Shown piece by piece: positions 33,328 to 42,540 of a stretch of 64,000 bases of DNA; the first letter of the stretch is position 1; each line of letters opens with the position of its first letter. Position numbers and translations under genes: made by a program. The notes beneath the pieces were generated by a model. That model was not told the DNA's origin. It did no database searches and saw only the letters and a program-made list of their open reading frames with translations. Origin of the DNA: an uncultured Bacteroidales bacterium (GTDB taxonomy: Bacteria > Bacteroidota > Bacteroidia > Bacteroidales > Paludibacteraceae); contig ONWR01000002.1 of NCBI GenBank assembly GCA_900321605.1, positions 1 to 64,000 on the forward strand, in the 5' to 3' direction.

Positions 33328-34549
33328 ATACAAGCACCTTACGGACGAGGAATGGAGGTGGTTTTTGCAGCAAGTCGAAGGGCGTGAACGGACAGCAGAG
33401 AAGCTGCCCACGTTTGCTACGATCGAGGATTGGTGGTACCCTGTGCGGCTCAGTTGCGAGCAATGTTCGTCGGAACTTACGGCACGCTATAAAGCACACA
33501 TCATCGAATCTTCTAATCCTCAAATTTTCCAATATTCAAATCGAAAATGTCTTGACTTGACAGGCGGCTATGGAGTAGATACATTTTTTCTGAGCGAGCT
33601 CTTTGAAGAAACGGACTACGTGGAGCAGAACGCGGAGTTATGCAGGATTGCGGAGCACAATAAGGAAATTAAAAATGAAAAATTAAAAATTAAAAATTTC
33701 TCCATTCATAACTGTAAGGCGGAGGAGTTTCTCTCCAACGACAGGCTCTGTCCCGCATTGACCAACGACAGGCTCTGTCCCGCAACGACCATCGACCGGT
33801 ACGACCTTATTTTCCTTGATCCGGCAAGGCGGGACAGTCATGGAGGAAAAGTCTTTCGGCTCGGAGACTGTACACCGAATGTGGTGGAGTTGATGCCTGA
33901 TCTGGTTTCGCATCTTACGCCGAACGGCAGGATCATGCTCAAACTGTCTCCGATGATTGACCTCACGCAGGCAATCAAAGAGCTCCAAACCCCACCTAAC
34001 CGCCCCTCAAGGGAGGAAATAAAATGGGATATTCACGTGGTGGCGGTGAAGAATGAGGTGAAGGAAGTGTTGCTGTTGAGCCATCAGAAATCAGATGTCA
34101 GCACTCAGACCATTACTGCGATTGATCTGGAGAAGAAAGAGCAGGCATTTGTCTTTACACGCGAAGAAGAGAAAGCTGCAACTGTTTCCTTTGTACATAG
34201 TACATTGTCCCCTTGTACATTCCTTTATGAACCCAATGCGGCTATTCTCAAAGGTGGGGCATATAAGTTGGTGTCCGAGCGTTTCGGGCTTCAGAAATTA
34301 GATGTCAACACGCATTTGTATGTCTCGGATAAGCTCGTTGAGCATTTTCCGGGACGGGTGTGGAAAACCTCTCCCCTTCCCTCTCACAAGGAGAGGGTGA
34401 TTAGTCAAGCGAACGTGATCGTGCGCAATTATCCGTTGACAGCAGAGCAACTCAAAAAGAAGCTGCACCTCCGGGACGGAGGTACAGCTTATGTCATCGG
34501 TTGTCGAGTGAACGGCAAACCGGTCTTGTTTGCGGCAGAAAGGGTCTGA
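33293..34549 (+). CDS. Class I SAM-dependent methyltransferase with THUMP-like domain
   Basis: A 418-aa methyltransferase, probably acting on RNA. Motif I is CLDLTGGYGVDTFFLSELFEETDYVEQN (~84-111), motif IV is YDLIFLDPARRDSHGGKVFRLGDCTPNV (~171-198). The C-terminal THUMP-like part is FLYEPNAAILKGGAYKLVSERFGLQKL.. to YVIGCRVNGKPVLFAAERV. It is full of in-frame interspersed repeats: IESSNPQIFQYSN (33505-33545), IKNEKLKIKN (33664-33700), a 27-bp tandem (33738-33790) giving SNDRLCPALTNDRLCPA, TPPNRPSREE (33990-34020), VHSTLSPCTF (34190-34225) and SPLPSHKERVI (34366-34400). All keep the frame and avoid the motifs. Confidence 0.85.
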   Translation: MQVADLALQRSKYKHLTDEEWRWFLQQVEGRERTAEKLPTFATIEDWWYPVRLSCEQCSSELTARYKAHIIESSNPQIFQYSNRKCLDLTGGYGVDTFFLSELFEETDYVEQNAELCRIAEHNKEIKNEKLKIKNFSIHNCKAEEFLSNDRLCPALTNDRLCPATTIDRYDLIFLDPARRDSHGGKVFRLGDCTPNVVELMPDLVSHLTPNGRIMLKLSPMIDLTQAIKELQTPPNRPSREEIKWDIHVVAVKNEVKEVLLLSHQKSDVSTQTITAIDLEKKEQAFVFTREEEKAATVSFVHSTLSPCTFLYEPNAAILKGGAYKLVSERFGLQKLDVNTHLYVSDKLVEHFPGRVWKTSPLPSHKERVISQANVIVRNYPLTAEQLKKKLHLRDGGTAYVIGCRVNGKPVLFAAERV

Positions 34550-34551
34550 GC

Positions 34552-35073
34552 TCAGAATTTATAAGCTACACCTAAACCGTTTCCACCGGCTTGAATAGCC
34601 CAATACGGTCGAGCATCAGCAGACCGGTAACAGTGCGTGTTATAGGTCTTCGGCGTTTGGTGCATCTTCCAATATCCGACAGAGATAGTCGGTACCGCTG
34701 CTAATTCCAAGGCTCCGCCCAAACTATATAGCATATATCCGGCAACGAGTCCACGGGGAGCACCATTGTCAATAGAGACCACCATATAAATAGCTCCCGC
34801 CACATCTAACACGGCACCGAGACCCAACAGACCCCAACCCACCATGGCTGTCTCGTAACCGGAACGGAACAGGTCGTACGCAACACGGCAGTCCTGCGCT
34901 TTCAGCCAACGAAGGGTTCGCAGTTTGCCCATTTTCTCATTTCCAACATAATAGGAATCGCCCGCACGAGCTAACATCACCGAGCGTGGTTCGGTCTCGG
35001 GAATAGGACGCTTCGCCGCATAAGTCTGAAAACTCATGGCGCAGAGAAGAAACAAAAGAAAGATTTTTTTCAT
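34552..35073 (-). CDS. Small envelope protein, paralogue of 11633-12409
   Basis: A 173-aa protein with an intact signal peptide (MKKIFLLFLLCAMSFQTYAAK), then GDSYYVGNEKMGKLRTLRWLKAQDCRVAYDLFRSG. A Gly/Ala-rich hydrophobic region follows (VGWGLLGLGAVLDVAGAIYMVV, AGYMLYSLGGALELAAVPTISVGYW), and the end NGLGVAYKF resembles the NGVGIAMKF end of the other protein. It is likely an inner- or outer-membrane associated protein of unknown role. It is convergent with the methyltransferase gene, with only 2 bp between stops. It has its own promoter. Confidence 0.75.
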   Translation of the reverse strand: MKKIFLLFLLCAMSFQTYAAKRPIPETEPRSVMLARAGDSYYVGNEKMGKLRTLRWLKAQDCRVAYDLFRSGYETAMVGWGLLGLGAVLDVAGAIYMVVSIDNGAPRGLVAGYMLYSLGGALELAAVPTISVGYWKMHQTPKTYNTHCYRSADARPYWAIQAGGNGLGVAYKF

Positions 35074-35093
35074 GTTCGTTTGATTTTCGGGTG

Positions 35094-35125
35094 CAAAGGT
35101 ACAACTTTTTTATGAGATATGCAAG
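35094..35125 (-). promoter_or_regulatory. Promoter of the 34552-35073 gene
   Basis: Minus strand CTTG (35125-35122), 20 bp, TACCTTTG (35101-35094). Confidence 0.8.
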
Positions 35126-35221
35126 TTTTTTATCTGAAAAATGTCTTGAGCCTCCATTTTGCACGAAAGGATGCGCTTTTTTCAAGTCGTATTAGAGGGA
35201 ATCAAAATAGGGGTCAAAATG

Positions 35222-35247
35222 TATATTATATATAAATATATAATATA
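35222..35247. repeat. A+T palindrome, two perfect 12-bp arms
   Basis: TATATTATATAT, AA, ATATATAATATA. It sits in the 460-bp spacer between 35074 and 35535, which holds no gene I can support. Confidence 0.75.
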
Positions 35248-35306
35248 GTTTATGTTATACAAAAAAGGGTCATTTTGGGGCGTTACCGAGGCTAAACGTA
35301 AGCCTT

Positions 35307-35350
35307 GACTGTCGGTTGACTGTCGGTTGACCGTCGGCTTACCGTCGGGT
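35307..35350. repeat. Four tandem 11-bp units (gactgtcggtt)
   Basis: Units at 35307, 35318, 35329 and 35340. The first two are identical (gactgtcggtt); the third is gaccgtcggct and the fourth taccgtcgggt. Confidence 0.75.
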
Positions 35351-35424
35351 CAATCTGCTAAATGACGGTGCAAAGGAAGTGCTTTTTATGACGACGCAGA
35401 GGACGAAAGGAAAGCGGCATTTCC

Positions 35425-35444
35425 AATCCGCCAAGCTTGGCGGA
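35425..35444. repeat. Perfect 20-bp palindrome
   Basis: ATCCGCCAAGCTTGGCGGAT. A near-identical copy is at 58868-58887 (one central change), and a shortened one at 44399-44413. Confidence 0.75.
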
Positions 35445-35535
35445 TACAAAAAAGGGAAAATGCCGAATGAAGAGAGGGTGAAAGGGCGAAGAGGCAGCGG
35501 GGAGGAGAAGAGAGGAGGGGCAGCGGGGAGGGATA

Positions 35536-38500
35536 TCAGAACGGATAGCCGATGCCGAAGTTGAGGCGGAGGGCGTCAAGAGCGGAGGGGATATTGAAAT
35601 AGGTATTGATAGGACGGGAGCGATCGGGAGTGCCATCCTTGCTGTAACGATAGGTCTGATAGGGAGAATGGATAGCGACACCTAAATCCAGACGGATGAC
35701 CAAGCCGTCCAAGTCCAGACGGAGACCGGCACCGGTGCCGAGGGCTATCTGTTTGGCGAAATGGGGGTTGTTGATGATTCCGTCGTAGAGCTCTTCGTGG
35801 AGCTGAAGGCGCTCCTGATAATCGGGGTAGCCTGCTTTCTTGAAGACATCATCGCTGTTATACCAGTTCCACACATTGCCGGCATCGACAAAAGCGGCAC
35901 CGAAGAGTTTCCAGACAATAGGGAAACGGAGTTCGAAATTCGCCTCCAACTTGAGATCGCCGGAATGGAAGAAGTTCTGGTTGTATTTATCGGAATAGAA
36001 GTTACCGGCTCCATAGGCATAAGGAGCTGCCGCACGCATACTATTGGGTCCGCCCATATAGAACGCCTCTGAGAGGGGTGAGGCGGATGAGTTGCCCAAG
36101 GGGATGTTTGCGCCGGCATAGAGACGGGTAGCGATACAAACCTGGTCGGTTATATTAAAGCGGTTACGGAGCTCTGCAGTCAGTTTGAGGAACTGGTTAA
36201 AGGTCACATTACCAAAGGGTTTGTCTTTCTCGTTCCATTTACGTCCGAAGAGGCAATACATGGCGTTGAGGAGGTTTGCGGACTCCTTGACGCCTAATTC
36301 GATCATCGTGTTCACAGGTCGTTTGGAGCGGTAGTCGTTATAGAGGAAGGTGTAACCGATGGAAGGCACGAACTCGTTTCCGGCTATCAGTTTGATGAGT
36401 TGCGGGTACTCCTCTGCCTTGTTGAGGAGGTTGTCCGACTCGGCTTTCATGAGCACTACGGAGAGCGAGAGGGGTGTGAAGATGTGGGTGATAAACTCCG
36501 TAGATTGAATGAAATAGGAGAACGAACCGGCGACTTTGTGTACACCGTAACCTCCGGCTATATTCTCGTACTGGTAGTTGAGCATATACCGCGTGTTGCC
36601 TTCGGGGTTGTTGTCTCCAGCCCAATGGAGATAGGGGAAGATAAGCGAGGCGTTGACGCCTAACTTATAGGTATCAGTCTTTCTCGGATCACCCGGGTGA
36701 CGGTTTCGCAACGCCCAGTAATAGGCTCCGGAACCCTTGATAGTGAAGGTCTCGCCTTTTCCCATGAGGTTCTTAATGGACGATTTGAGGGTGAGGTTCG
36801 GACCGAGACTGTTATTGGATCGCCACGCCACATCGACATCGCCGGTGAGGTCGTATGTACGGGTGATGGTGTCACCGCGGTATAGTTGTTGACGACGCCA
36901 TTCTTTCATGGCTCGCACACCAACGCCGGACTTGTAGAGCTCGCCCTCCAAGATATTGTTGTAGTCGCGTTGCTCGAAGATTCGCAGCAAGACGTTACCG
37001 TCCTTGGTCAGTTTATACTCAGCGGAGAGGGCATTTAACCAACCGCTTGTCTGGTTCACTTCGGGGTTATCGGTGAGCGTGGAGCCCAAGGTGATGCGCA
37101 AACGGTCTTTGAAGAACGATTTGCTGATGGCTATATTCAGGTCGTTGGTCTTACCTCCTGCGTGTTCGGTCTGCGCGCTACTGAGGTCGATGTCCACAAC
37201 TTTACCCATTTTTGAATTCGACATCGCCGCATTTATACGGCTGCTGACGATGGAAGAGAGGGCATAGCCGCCTCGTTGTGCCGCCACGTTGCTTTCACCG
37301 ACATACATGCCGGTAGCGAGCAAGGTAGCCGCCAAGCCTTCACGGGTCTCTTCGTCCACGGAAGCCAACTCACGTGTGACCGTCTCGTCTTGGGGCGCCT
37401 CGAGGAAGAAGTCTATCGAATGCAGTCCGATGGAGTCCACTACTCCGTTCACGCGCACACCGGTAGTGAAATCGACCCGTCGGGTCTCTTCGTCTTCGGA
37501 CTCCACATCGGCTTTCACTTTCTGCGAAGCGGAGATATCCAATAGGGTTTGCCCCACAGGACCGTTGAACGCCACATGACTACCGGAATCCACATGGAAC
37601 GGCATGATCGGGTACGCTTTGGGCGAATAGCGGATAAATCCATCGTCCACACGCACCTCTCCGCCCAGACTGAGTCCGCCTTCTGCGGTGCCGTAACGCA
37701 CATTGACGGTTCCGTGCGGTTTGACTTGCGCTAAGTTCTTCTTGTCTATCGGATAAGTGATGTCCGTGCAGGGCAGAATCGTGATATCCACGTCCGCCAA
37801 GATGCTGTCCAAAGGACCTGTGACGGAACCTCGGATGTCGGTTGCCAAGCCTCCATAGACCGGTATCGGACCGCCTTTCTCCAACTTAACCGGCACCAAA
37901 CTATCCGCAGCCAAGTTGACATCCAGACGCATGTTATTCAGATCCAAACCGCCCGTCAACGCCAGATAGGTACTATCGACCGCATAGACAGGCAGGCCGT
38001 TGAAATCGATCTTGTTATGCTGCATCACCACGGGTGTCTCGCCCAGACTGAGCCGCACGTCATAAGGACGGTACAACGCCGACACTTTCTTGGGCAGCAC
38101 TTCGGCAGAGAGATCGAAACGTTTGGGCAGACCATCTATTGAAGCCTGCGCAGCCACAGCACCGCTGAGGTTCAGATCCGCCATTTTGAGGATGCCGTTG
38201 ACGATCTCCATCGGTATATCATCCGGACGCACCTCTGCTCTGAGGGCATTGGGATAGAGTGCCGAGGGCGAGAGAGCCAAGTCCACAGACCGGCTGCCTA
38301 ACTCGATGGAGTCATAGGATAAGTTATCCAGGGTGAGACATCCAACGCCGTTGAGGCGGTTCTCATTCCGCTGCAAATCGAACCACAGATCGGCATCGGT
38401 CTGCAGTCCGTGCAGCGACATAGCACCATCGGTCAGCTGGCTGTTGGCGGTGAGGGAAGCAGCGGTGTTGCCCTCTGTCATGCCGATCTTCAAGGCAGCG

Positions 38501-40350
38501 TTAGCAGCAGGCAGACGAAGCGCTGTGCTGTCTTCGGGATGCTCAATCTGAGGGATAGAGACGCCTAAGTTCATCGCCGTTTGCAGGCTGTCGGACGCCA
38601 AGTCCAAACCGACCTGACGGATGTCTAATCCTGTCCGGTCTATGAAGGGTTGCACAGGGCTGCCGTGCGAGAGATCAATGTGGCCGTTCAAGGCAGGTAT
38701 CAACCGGCGCAGGGAATCCAACTGCGTCAGATCGCGCAGCGAGGTGACGGCGTGGATGCGAGCGGAGTCTTTGACTGCCTGTAAGAGCGGAGAGAGCCCT
38801 TGTACGAACTGCATCACATGCATCGGGGTTGTCAGATCCGCCTTTAGGTTCTCCGTAGCAAGGTTCAAGGAGGTGGAGGAGTCGGTTGCGAAATGGATAT
38901 CCAGCTGCCGGGCATGAAGATCTTCGTTTCCAACGCGCGCTTGTACGTCACGCATATGCGAACGATAGTTGACGCACATACGCGAAGGAGTCATGAAATC
39001 CGACACCCGAAGCGTGTGATCCGTTTGTGCCGAGACGAGCTGCCGGTCGTGTGCATCTTTCAGGCGGATAGGCAGATGGATGTCGCCCTCGACAGTGCTC
39101 TGAGCCAACTCGGCATTGATGGACAGACCCGAAGCATCAATCGTACCGTAGCAGGCATCGGTCAGATGGAGCTGCACCTTGCTCCGCATCGCCCGCGAAC
39201 GAGGGTTGATGCCCTTACCCTTCGCGTTCAGTTCACCGGCTATCAGTACATATGTACTGTCACGCATCAGCGCGGCGAGATCGACACGTTCCACCTCTGC
39301 ATGTACGTCATAGGCTTCGTCGTTGATGTCATAATAGCCCTTCAGCTGCGCCTTGCTGCCTTTGTACTGCGCATCGCCGTCCACGTCCACGCGCATCTCT
39401 TCCAAGTCCATCGCCGCAGTGGTCAGATCTATCTGCGCGCCTATCTCATCCGAACGGGCATATAGCCCATTACTGGTGATCAGATGCTTGTCGAGCGCTA
39501 CACAGGCATCGCCATGAACGGTGTCCAGAGGCAGGTAGAACTTACCGATAGACATCTGATACCCGCCGACCTCTAAGCGATGCGCATCGTACGTGTTGCC
39601 ACCGACATCCACAAGCACATCGGGTTGCAAGGTACGTGTCCGGATATCGAGTCCCAAGGGGGTGAGGAGAAAATGAATATTCCTCAGATCGCCGTCCGGC
39701 ACATCGAACGCCAAACGCAGGGGGTTCTTCTTTTCGGTTTTCGGTTTAGCGGGTTTAGGAGAGGGACGCAGGTCGATGCCCACGAAGGTATCATAGATAC
39801 GCAGACCGTGCAAGGGGTACCGTCCTTCGGCGATGCTCAACGCAGGGCTGGAGGTCTCCAACAGCCTCAGCACCACATCCACACCCACGGTCGCTATCAA
39901 CGGACCGGAGTGAAAAGTAGTCTTATCCAAGAGCAGATGCTCCACTTCGATCGGAAGGGAGAGGAGATCCTTGGGCTGATGAGGGGCAGAGGAAAGGGTA
40001 TGCACGGTAGCTTTGAGCCGCAGATGTCGTACGTACACCAAGGTATCCTGACCTCGATGACCGACAAAAAGGCTGTCTATACGTACCTCTAAAGGCAGGT
40101 CTCCTTGCCCTTTCCAAGCTCGGTAGAGCACCATGGGCGAATGATGGAAAGGCGAGAGATAGAGGCTGTCCAGATCGATATCCATACCCGTCTTCTCAGC
40201 CGCTACCACGACTCCTTTCTCGATCGCTACTCGGCGCAAGGAAGGCACATAGAGCACGCTTACTACCGCAATCAGTAGCAGTAATACCACTCCTATGACC
40301 ACTCCGGTCAGAACGAGAGGCACTTTCCAAAACAGCTTAGCCCCTTTCAA
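35536..40350 (-). CDS. TamB-like protein fused to a TamL/Omp85-type outer-membrane barrel
   Basis: A 1604-aa protein. The N-terminal anchor is VPLVLTGVVIGVVLLLLIAVVSVLYVPSL (~10-38). A long AsmA/TamB beta-rich body follows (~40-1000). Then a DUF490-like end: RRVDFTTGVRVNGVVDSIGLHSIDFFLEAPQD, SRINAAMSNSKMGKVVDIDLSSAQT.. LNIAISKSFFKDRLRITLGS, LSAEYKLTKDGNVLLRIFEQRDY (to ~1140). From ~1150 it turns into a surface-antigen barrel: FYMGGPNSMRA, GDLKLEANFELRFPIVWKLFGAAFVDAGNVWNW, LGTGAGLRLDLDGLVIRLDLGVAIHSPY, and the terminal LRLNFGIGYPF with a C-terminal Phe. No POTRA domains are visible. TamB and TamL are normally separate proteins. There is no break in frame at the junction. Confidence 0.88.
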   Translation of the reverse strand: MKGAKLFWKVPLVLTGVVIGVVLLLLIAVVSVLYVPSLRRVAIEKGVVVAAEKTGMDIDLDSLYLSPFHHSPMVLYRAWKGQGDLPLEVRIDSLFVGHRGQDTLVYVRHLRLKATVHTLSSAPHQPKDLLSLPIEVEHLLLDKTTFHSGPLIATVGVDVVLRLLETSSPALSIAEGRYPLHGLRIYDTFVGIDLRPSPKPAKPKTEKKNPLRLAFDVPDGDLRNIHFLLTPLGLDIRTRTLQPDVLVDVGGNTYDAHRLEVGGYQMSIGKFYLPLDTVHGDACVALDKHLITSNGLYARSDEIGAQIDLTTAAMDLEEMRVDVDGDAQYKGSKAQLKGYYDINDEAYDVHAEVERVDLAALMRDSTYVLIAGELNAKGKGINPRSRAMRSKVQLHLTDACYGTIDASGLSINAELAQSTVEGDIHLPIRLKDAHDRQLVSAQTDHTLRVSDFMTPSRMCVNYRSHMRDVQARVGNEDLHARQLDIHFATDSSTSLNLATENLKADLTTPMHVMQFVQGLSPLLQAVKDSARIHAVTSLRDLTQLDSLRRLIPALNGHIDLSHGSPVQPFIDRTGLDIRQVGLDLASDSLQTAMNLGVSIPQIEHPEDSTALRLPAANAALKIGMTEGNTAASLTANSQLTDGAMSLHGLQTDADLWFDLQRNENRLNGVGCLTLDNLSYDSIELGSRSVDLALSPSALYPNALRAEVRPDDIPMEIVNGILKMADLNLSGAVAAQASIDGLPKRFDLSAEVLPKKVSALYRPYDVRLSLGETPVVMQHNKIDFNGLPVYAVDSTYLALTGGLDLNNMRLDVNLAADSLVPVKLEKGGPIPVYGGLATDIRGSVTGPLDSILADVDITILPCTDITYPIDKKNLAQVKPHGTVNVRYGTAEGGLSLGGEVRVDDGFIRYSPKAYPIMPFHVDSGSHVAFNGPVGQTLLDISASQKVKADVESEDEETRRVDFTTGVRVNGVVDSIGLHSIDFFLEAPQDETVTRELASVDEETREGLAATLLATGMYVGESNVAAQRGGYALSSIVSSRINAAMSNSKMGKVVDIDLSSAQTEHAGGKTNDLNIAISKSFFKDRLRITLGSTLTDNPEVNQTSGWLNALSAEYKLTKDGNVLLRIFEQRDYNNILEGELYKSGVGVRAMKEWRRQQLYRGDTITRTYDLTGDVDVAWRSNNSLGPNLTLKSSIKNLMGKGETFTIKGSGAYYWALRNRHPGDPRKTDTYKLGVNASLIFPYLHWAGDNNPEGNTRYMLNYQYENIAGGYGVHKVAGSFSYFIQSTEFITHIFTPLSLSVVLMKAESDNLLNKAEEYPQLIKLIAGNEFVPSIGYTFLYNDYRSKRPVNTMIELGVKESANLLNAMYCLFGRKWNEKDKPFGNVTFNQFLKLTAELRNRFNITDQVCIATRLYAGANIPLGNSSASPLSEAFYMGGPNSMRAAAPYAYGAGNFYSDKYNQNFFHSGDLKLEANFELRFPIVWKLFGAAFVDAGNVWNWYNSDDVFKKAGYPDYQERLQLHEELYDGIINNPHFAKQIALGTGAGLRLDLDGLVIRLDLGVAIHSPYQTYRYSKDGTPDRSRPINTYFNIPSALDALRLNFGIGYPF

Positions 40351-40358
40351 TGATGGTC

Positions 40359-41186
40359 TTAAAAACTTTTCTGAACACCGAAACGCAATCCATACAGACC
40401 CGGGGTGAACTGGTTCGCAAGCATGTTACGCAGTTTGCCCGAGAAGATGATCACATCGTGTGTATGTTCCTTGTATCGCTCTCCGGTCAGCGGGTCTCTA
40501 TAGCAGTACGTCATACCGCTATACCCAAGGCTGAGAATGGAGAAGAAGATCTGAAAAGTACTCTTTTTATTGAACTTATAGGTGACCACCGGAGAGATCT
40601 GCAAACCATAGTTGATACTATGTTTCAAGCCGTCATAATCGGTTCCTTTGATGATTCCGTCGGTCACACGCGGGAACTCCATACCGGCGAAGACACGCGC
40701 CTCAAGCCATATACCCACCTTACCATCGAACAGGGTCTTCATCCGGTAGCGCATATAAGGTGCTATCTCGAATGCGCCTTGGTGTATACGCAGGTCGGTG
40801 GAATACGTAGTGTCAATGAAATTCATATCGTACGTAGTGACCGAATTGGCATACGAACCCTTTAGACGCAGACCCAGATAGATACGTTCGGTCAGTTTCC
40901 AACCCACCTCGGGAGTCAAGGCAATAGACCATCCGTTCTCCTTGCGGTCCGAACGGGAGTCGTGGTGGAAATAGATGTCGAAATTATAGCCGTAGTAGAG
41001 TTTCTGTTTCCACATCGGAATAACCGCTTCAGGGGCAGCGGCTTTGACGCTGTCCCCAACGGTCTTCGTTTCACCGGCTATGGAAGCCACTGATGTCATT
41101 CCGTCCACTATATGATCCTCTTGAGCCACCATCATGGCGAAAGGCGAAAGGACGAAAAGGGCGAGAAGGCAAAGTTTAGTCTTCAT
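40359..41186 (-). CDS. Outer-membrane beta-barrel protein
   Basis: A 275-aa exported protein with signal peptide MKTKLCLLALFVLSPFAMMVAQ. After an unstructured stretch (~23-55) the rest is a run of amphipathic beta strands rich in Tyr/Phe/Arg: YYGYNFDIYFHHDS, WSIALTPEVGWKLTERIYLGLRLKGSYA, IAPYMRYRMKTLFDGKVGIWLEARVFAGMEF, YGLQISPVVTYKFNKKSTFQIFFSILSLGYSG, ending GLRFGVQKSF with a C-terminal Phe. It is probably an 8-12-strand barrel of unknown role. It ends 8 bp before the TamB-barrel fusion starts, so the two are likely co-expressed. Confidence 0.8.
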   Translation of the reverse strand: MKTKLCLLALFVLSPFAMMVAQEDHIVDGMTSVASIAGETKTVGDSVKAAAPEAVIPMWKQKLYYGYNFDIYFHHDSRSDRKENGWSIALTPEVGWKLTERIYLGLRLKGSYANSVTTYDMNFIDTTYSTDLRIHQGAFEIAPYMRYRMKTLFDGKVGIWLEARVFAGMEFPRVTDGIIKGTDYDGLKHSINYGLQISPVVTYKFNKKSTFQIFFSILSLGYSGMTYCYRDPLTGERYKEHTHDVIIFSGKLRNMLANQFTPGLYGLRFGVQKSF

Positions 41187-42534
41187 GTTTTTGATCGTTT
41201 TCGGTCATGTTCCTGATAAACAGATCCACGACGTGTTTGGTAATAACGGTCTTGCGAACCGCATGACGCACCTTATCGGCTGTAGAGGGTCCTTGCTCCC
41301 CGGTAGCCAAAGCAGCGGCTTTCTCGGCTGCTTCCACATCTTTCTCACGCCGATCGATCTTAGCACGCAACTTATCGGACGCATGTTTGTAGAAGAAATC
41401 ATAGCACGGTATCGTAGCCTTCATGATATACGGGGTAAGGAAGGTCGTCAGCACACTGGCTGCTACGATGATCGGATAGATGACAGGGTCTGTGACGCCC
41501 AGATTGCTACCAAGTCCGGCGATGATGAACGAGAACTCACCGATCTGCACAAACGAGAAACCGGTGGACATCGCATCTTTCATCGTCTCACCGCCCCACC
41601 AGCAACCGAGGGTTCCGAAGACAATCATACCCACGATGATGACGAGGGAGACAAAGAGGATTGAATCCCAATAGGTAACCAGCGACGAGGGATTGATCAT
41701 CATACCCACAGAAACGAAGAAGATAGCTGCGAAGACGTTCTTGAGCGGTGCCATGAGTTTCTCAATACGGTGCGCCTCCAAGGTCTCGGCTAATATCATA
41801 CCCATTACGAAAGCACCGAGGGCACTACTGAATCCGGCTTCCTCAGCCGTCAGCACCATACCCAAACAGAGACCCAACGCCAAGATGATCAGCGTCTCGT
41901 CGTTGAGGTAATTACGCACTTTGCGAAGCAAGGTCGGGATAATCAGAATACCCACTACGAACCAAACCACCAAGGTGATGATCAAGACGCCCACTTTGTT
42001 GAGCAACTCGGCTCCCTCGAAACTGTTCTTCACCGCAATACTGGAGAGCAGCACCAACAGCACCACCGCTACAATATCCTCGATGATCAGAATACTGGTG
42101 GCACCTTTGACGAAACGCGCTTTGCTCAGACCTGCCTCGTCAATCGCTTTCATGACGATGGTCGTACTGGACATACAGAGCATCGCTGCCAAGAAGAGCG
42201 AGTTCATGTTGTCCAACAGCGAGAAACGTCCCACACCGTAGCCCAAGAGCAACATACCTCCGATGATGGTGACAGCACCCACGGCAGCCACTTTACCGCT
42301 CGAGAACAGGTTCTTGAGACGGAACTCCAGACCGATACAGAAGAGCACGAAGAGCACACCGATGTTACCCCACGCTTCCACGTTCTCGTGACTAACGAGA
42401 TTCTCTCCGAACAAGTTCGGTCCTACCAACACTCCGGCTACGATGTAGCCCAATACAACCGGCTGCTTAAGCAGCTTAAAGAGCAAACTCACTATGCCTG
42501 CTGTGATCATTAAAATGTACAAATCGTGTACCAT
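41176..42534 (-). CDS. Cation:proton antiporter (CPA2/KefB type)
   Basis: A 452-aa inner-membrane antiporter with ~12 helices. LLKQPVVLGYIVAGVLVGPNLFGENLVS is the family N-terminus. LAAMLCMSSTTIVMKAIDEAGLSKARFVKGATSILIIEDIVAVVLLVLL holds the ion-binding segment with the conserved Asp of EDI. AEEAGFSSALGAFVMGMILAETLEA and FFVSVGMMINPSSLV follow. Unlike KefB/KefC it has no C-terminal RCK domain, only ~60 charged residues. It overlaps the barrel gene by 11 bp and follows the SLC13 gene after 6 bp. Which ion it exchanges (K+ or Na+) is open. Confidence 0.9.
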   Translation of the reverse strand: MVHDLYILMITAGIVSLLFKLLKQPVVLGYIVAGVLVGPNLFGENLVSHENVEAWGNIGVLFVLFCIGLEFRLKNLFSSGKVAAVGAVTIIGGMLLLGYGVGRFSLLDNMNSLFLAAMLCMSSTTIVMKAIDEAGLSKARFVKGATSILIIEDIVAVVLLVLLSSIAVKNSFEGAELLNKVGVLIITLVVWFVVGILIIPTLLRKVRNYLNDETLIILALGLCLGMVLTAEEAGFSSALGAFVMGMILAETLEAHRIEKLMAPLKNVFAAIFFVSVGMMINPSSLVTYWDSILFVSLVIIVGMIVFGTLGCWWGGETMKDAMSTGFSFVQIGEFSFIIAGLGSNLGVTDPVIYPIIVAASVLTTFLTPYIMKATIPCYDFFYKHASDKLRAKIDRREKDVEAAEKAAALATGEQGPSTADKVRHAVRKTVITKHVVDLFIRNMTENDQKHED

Positions 42535-42540
42535 AACTAT

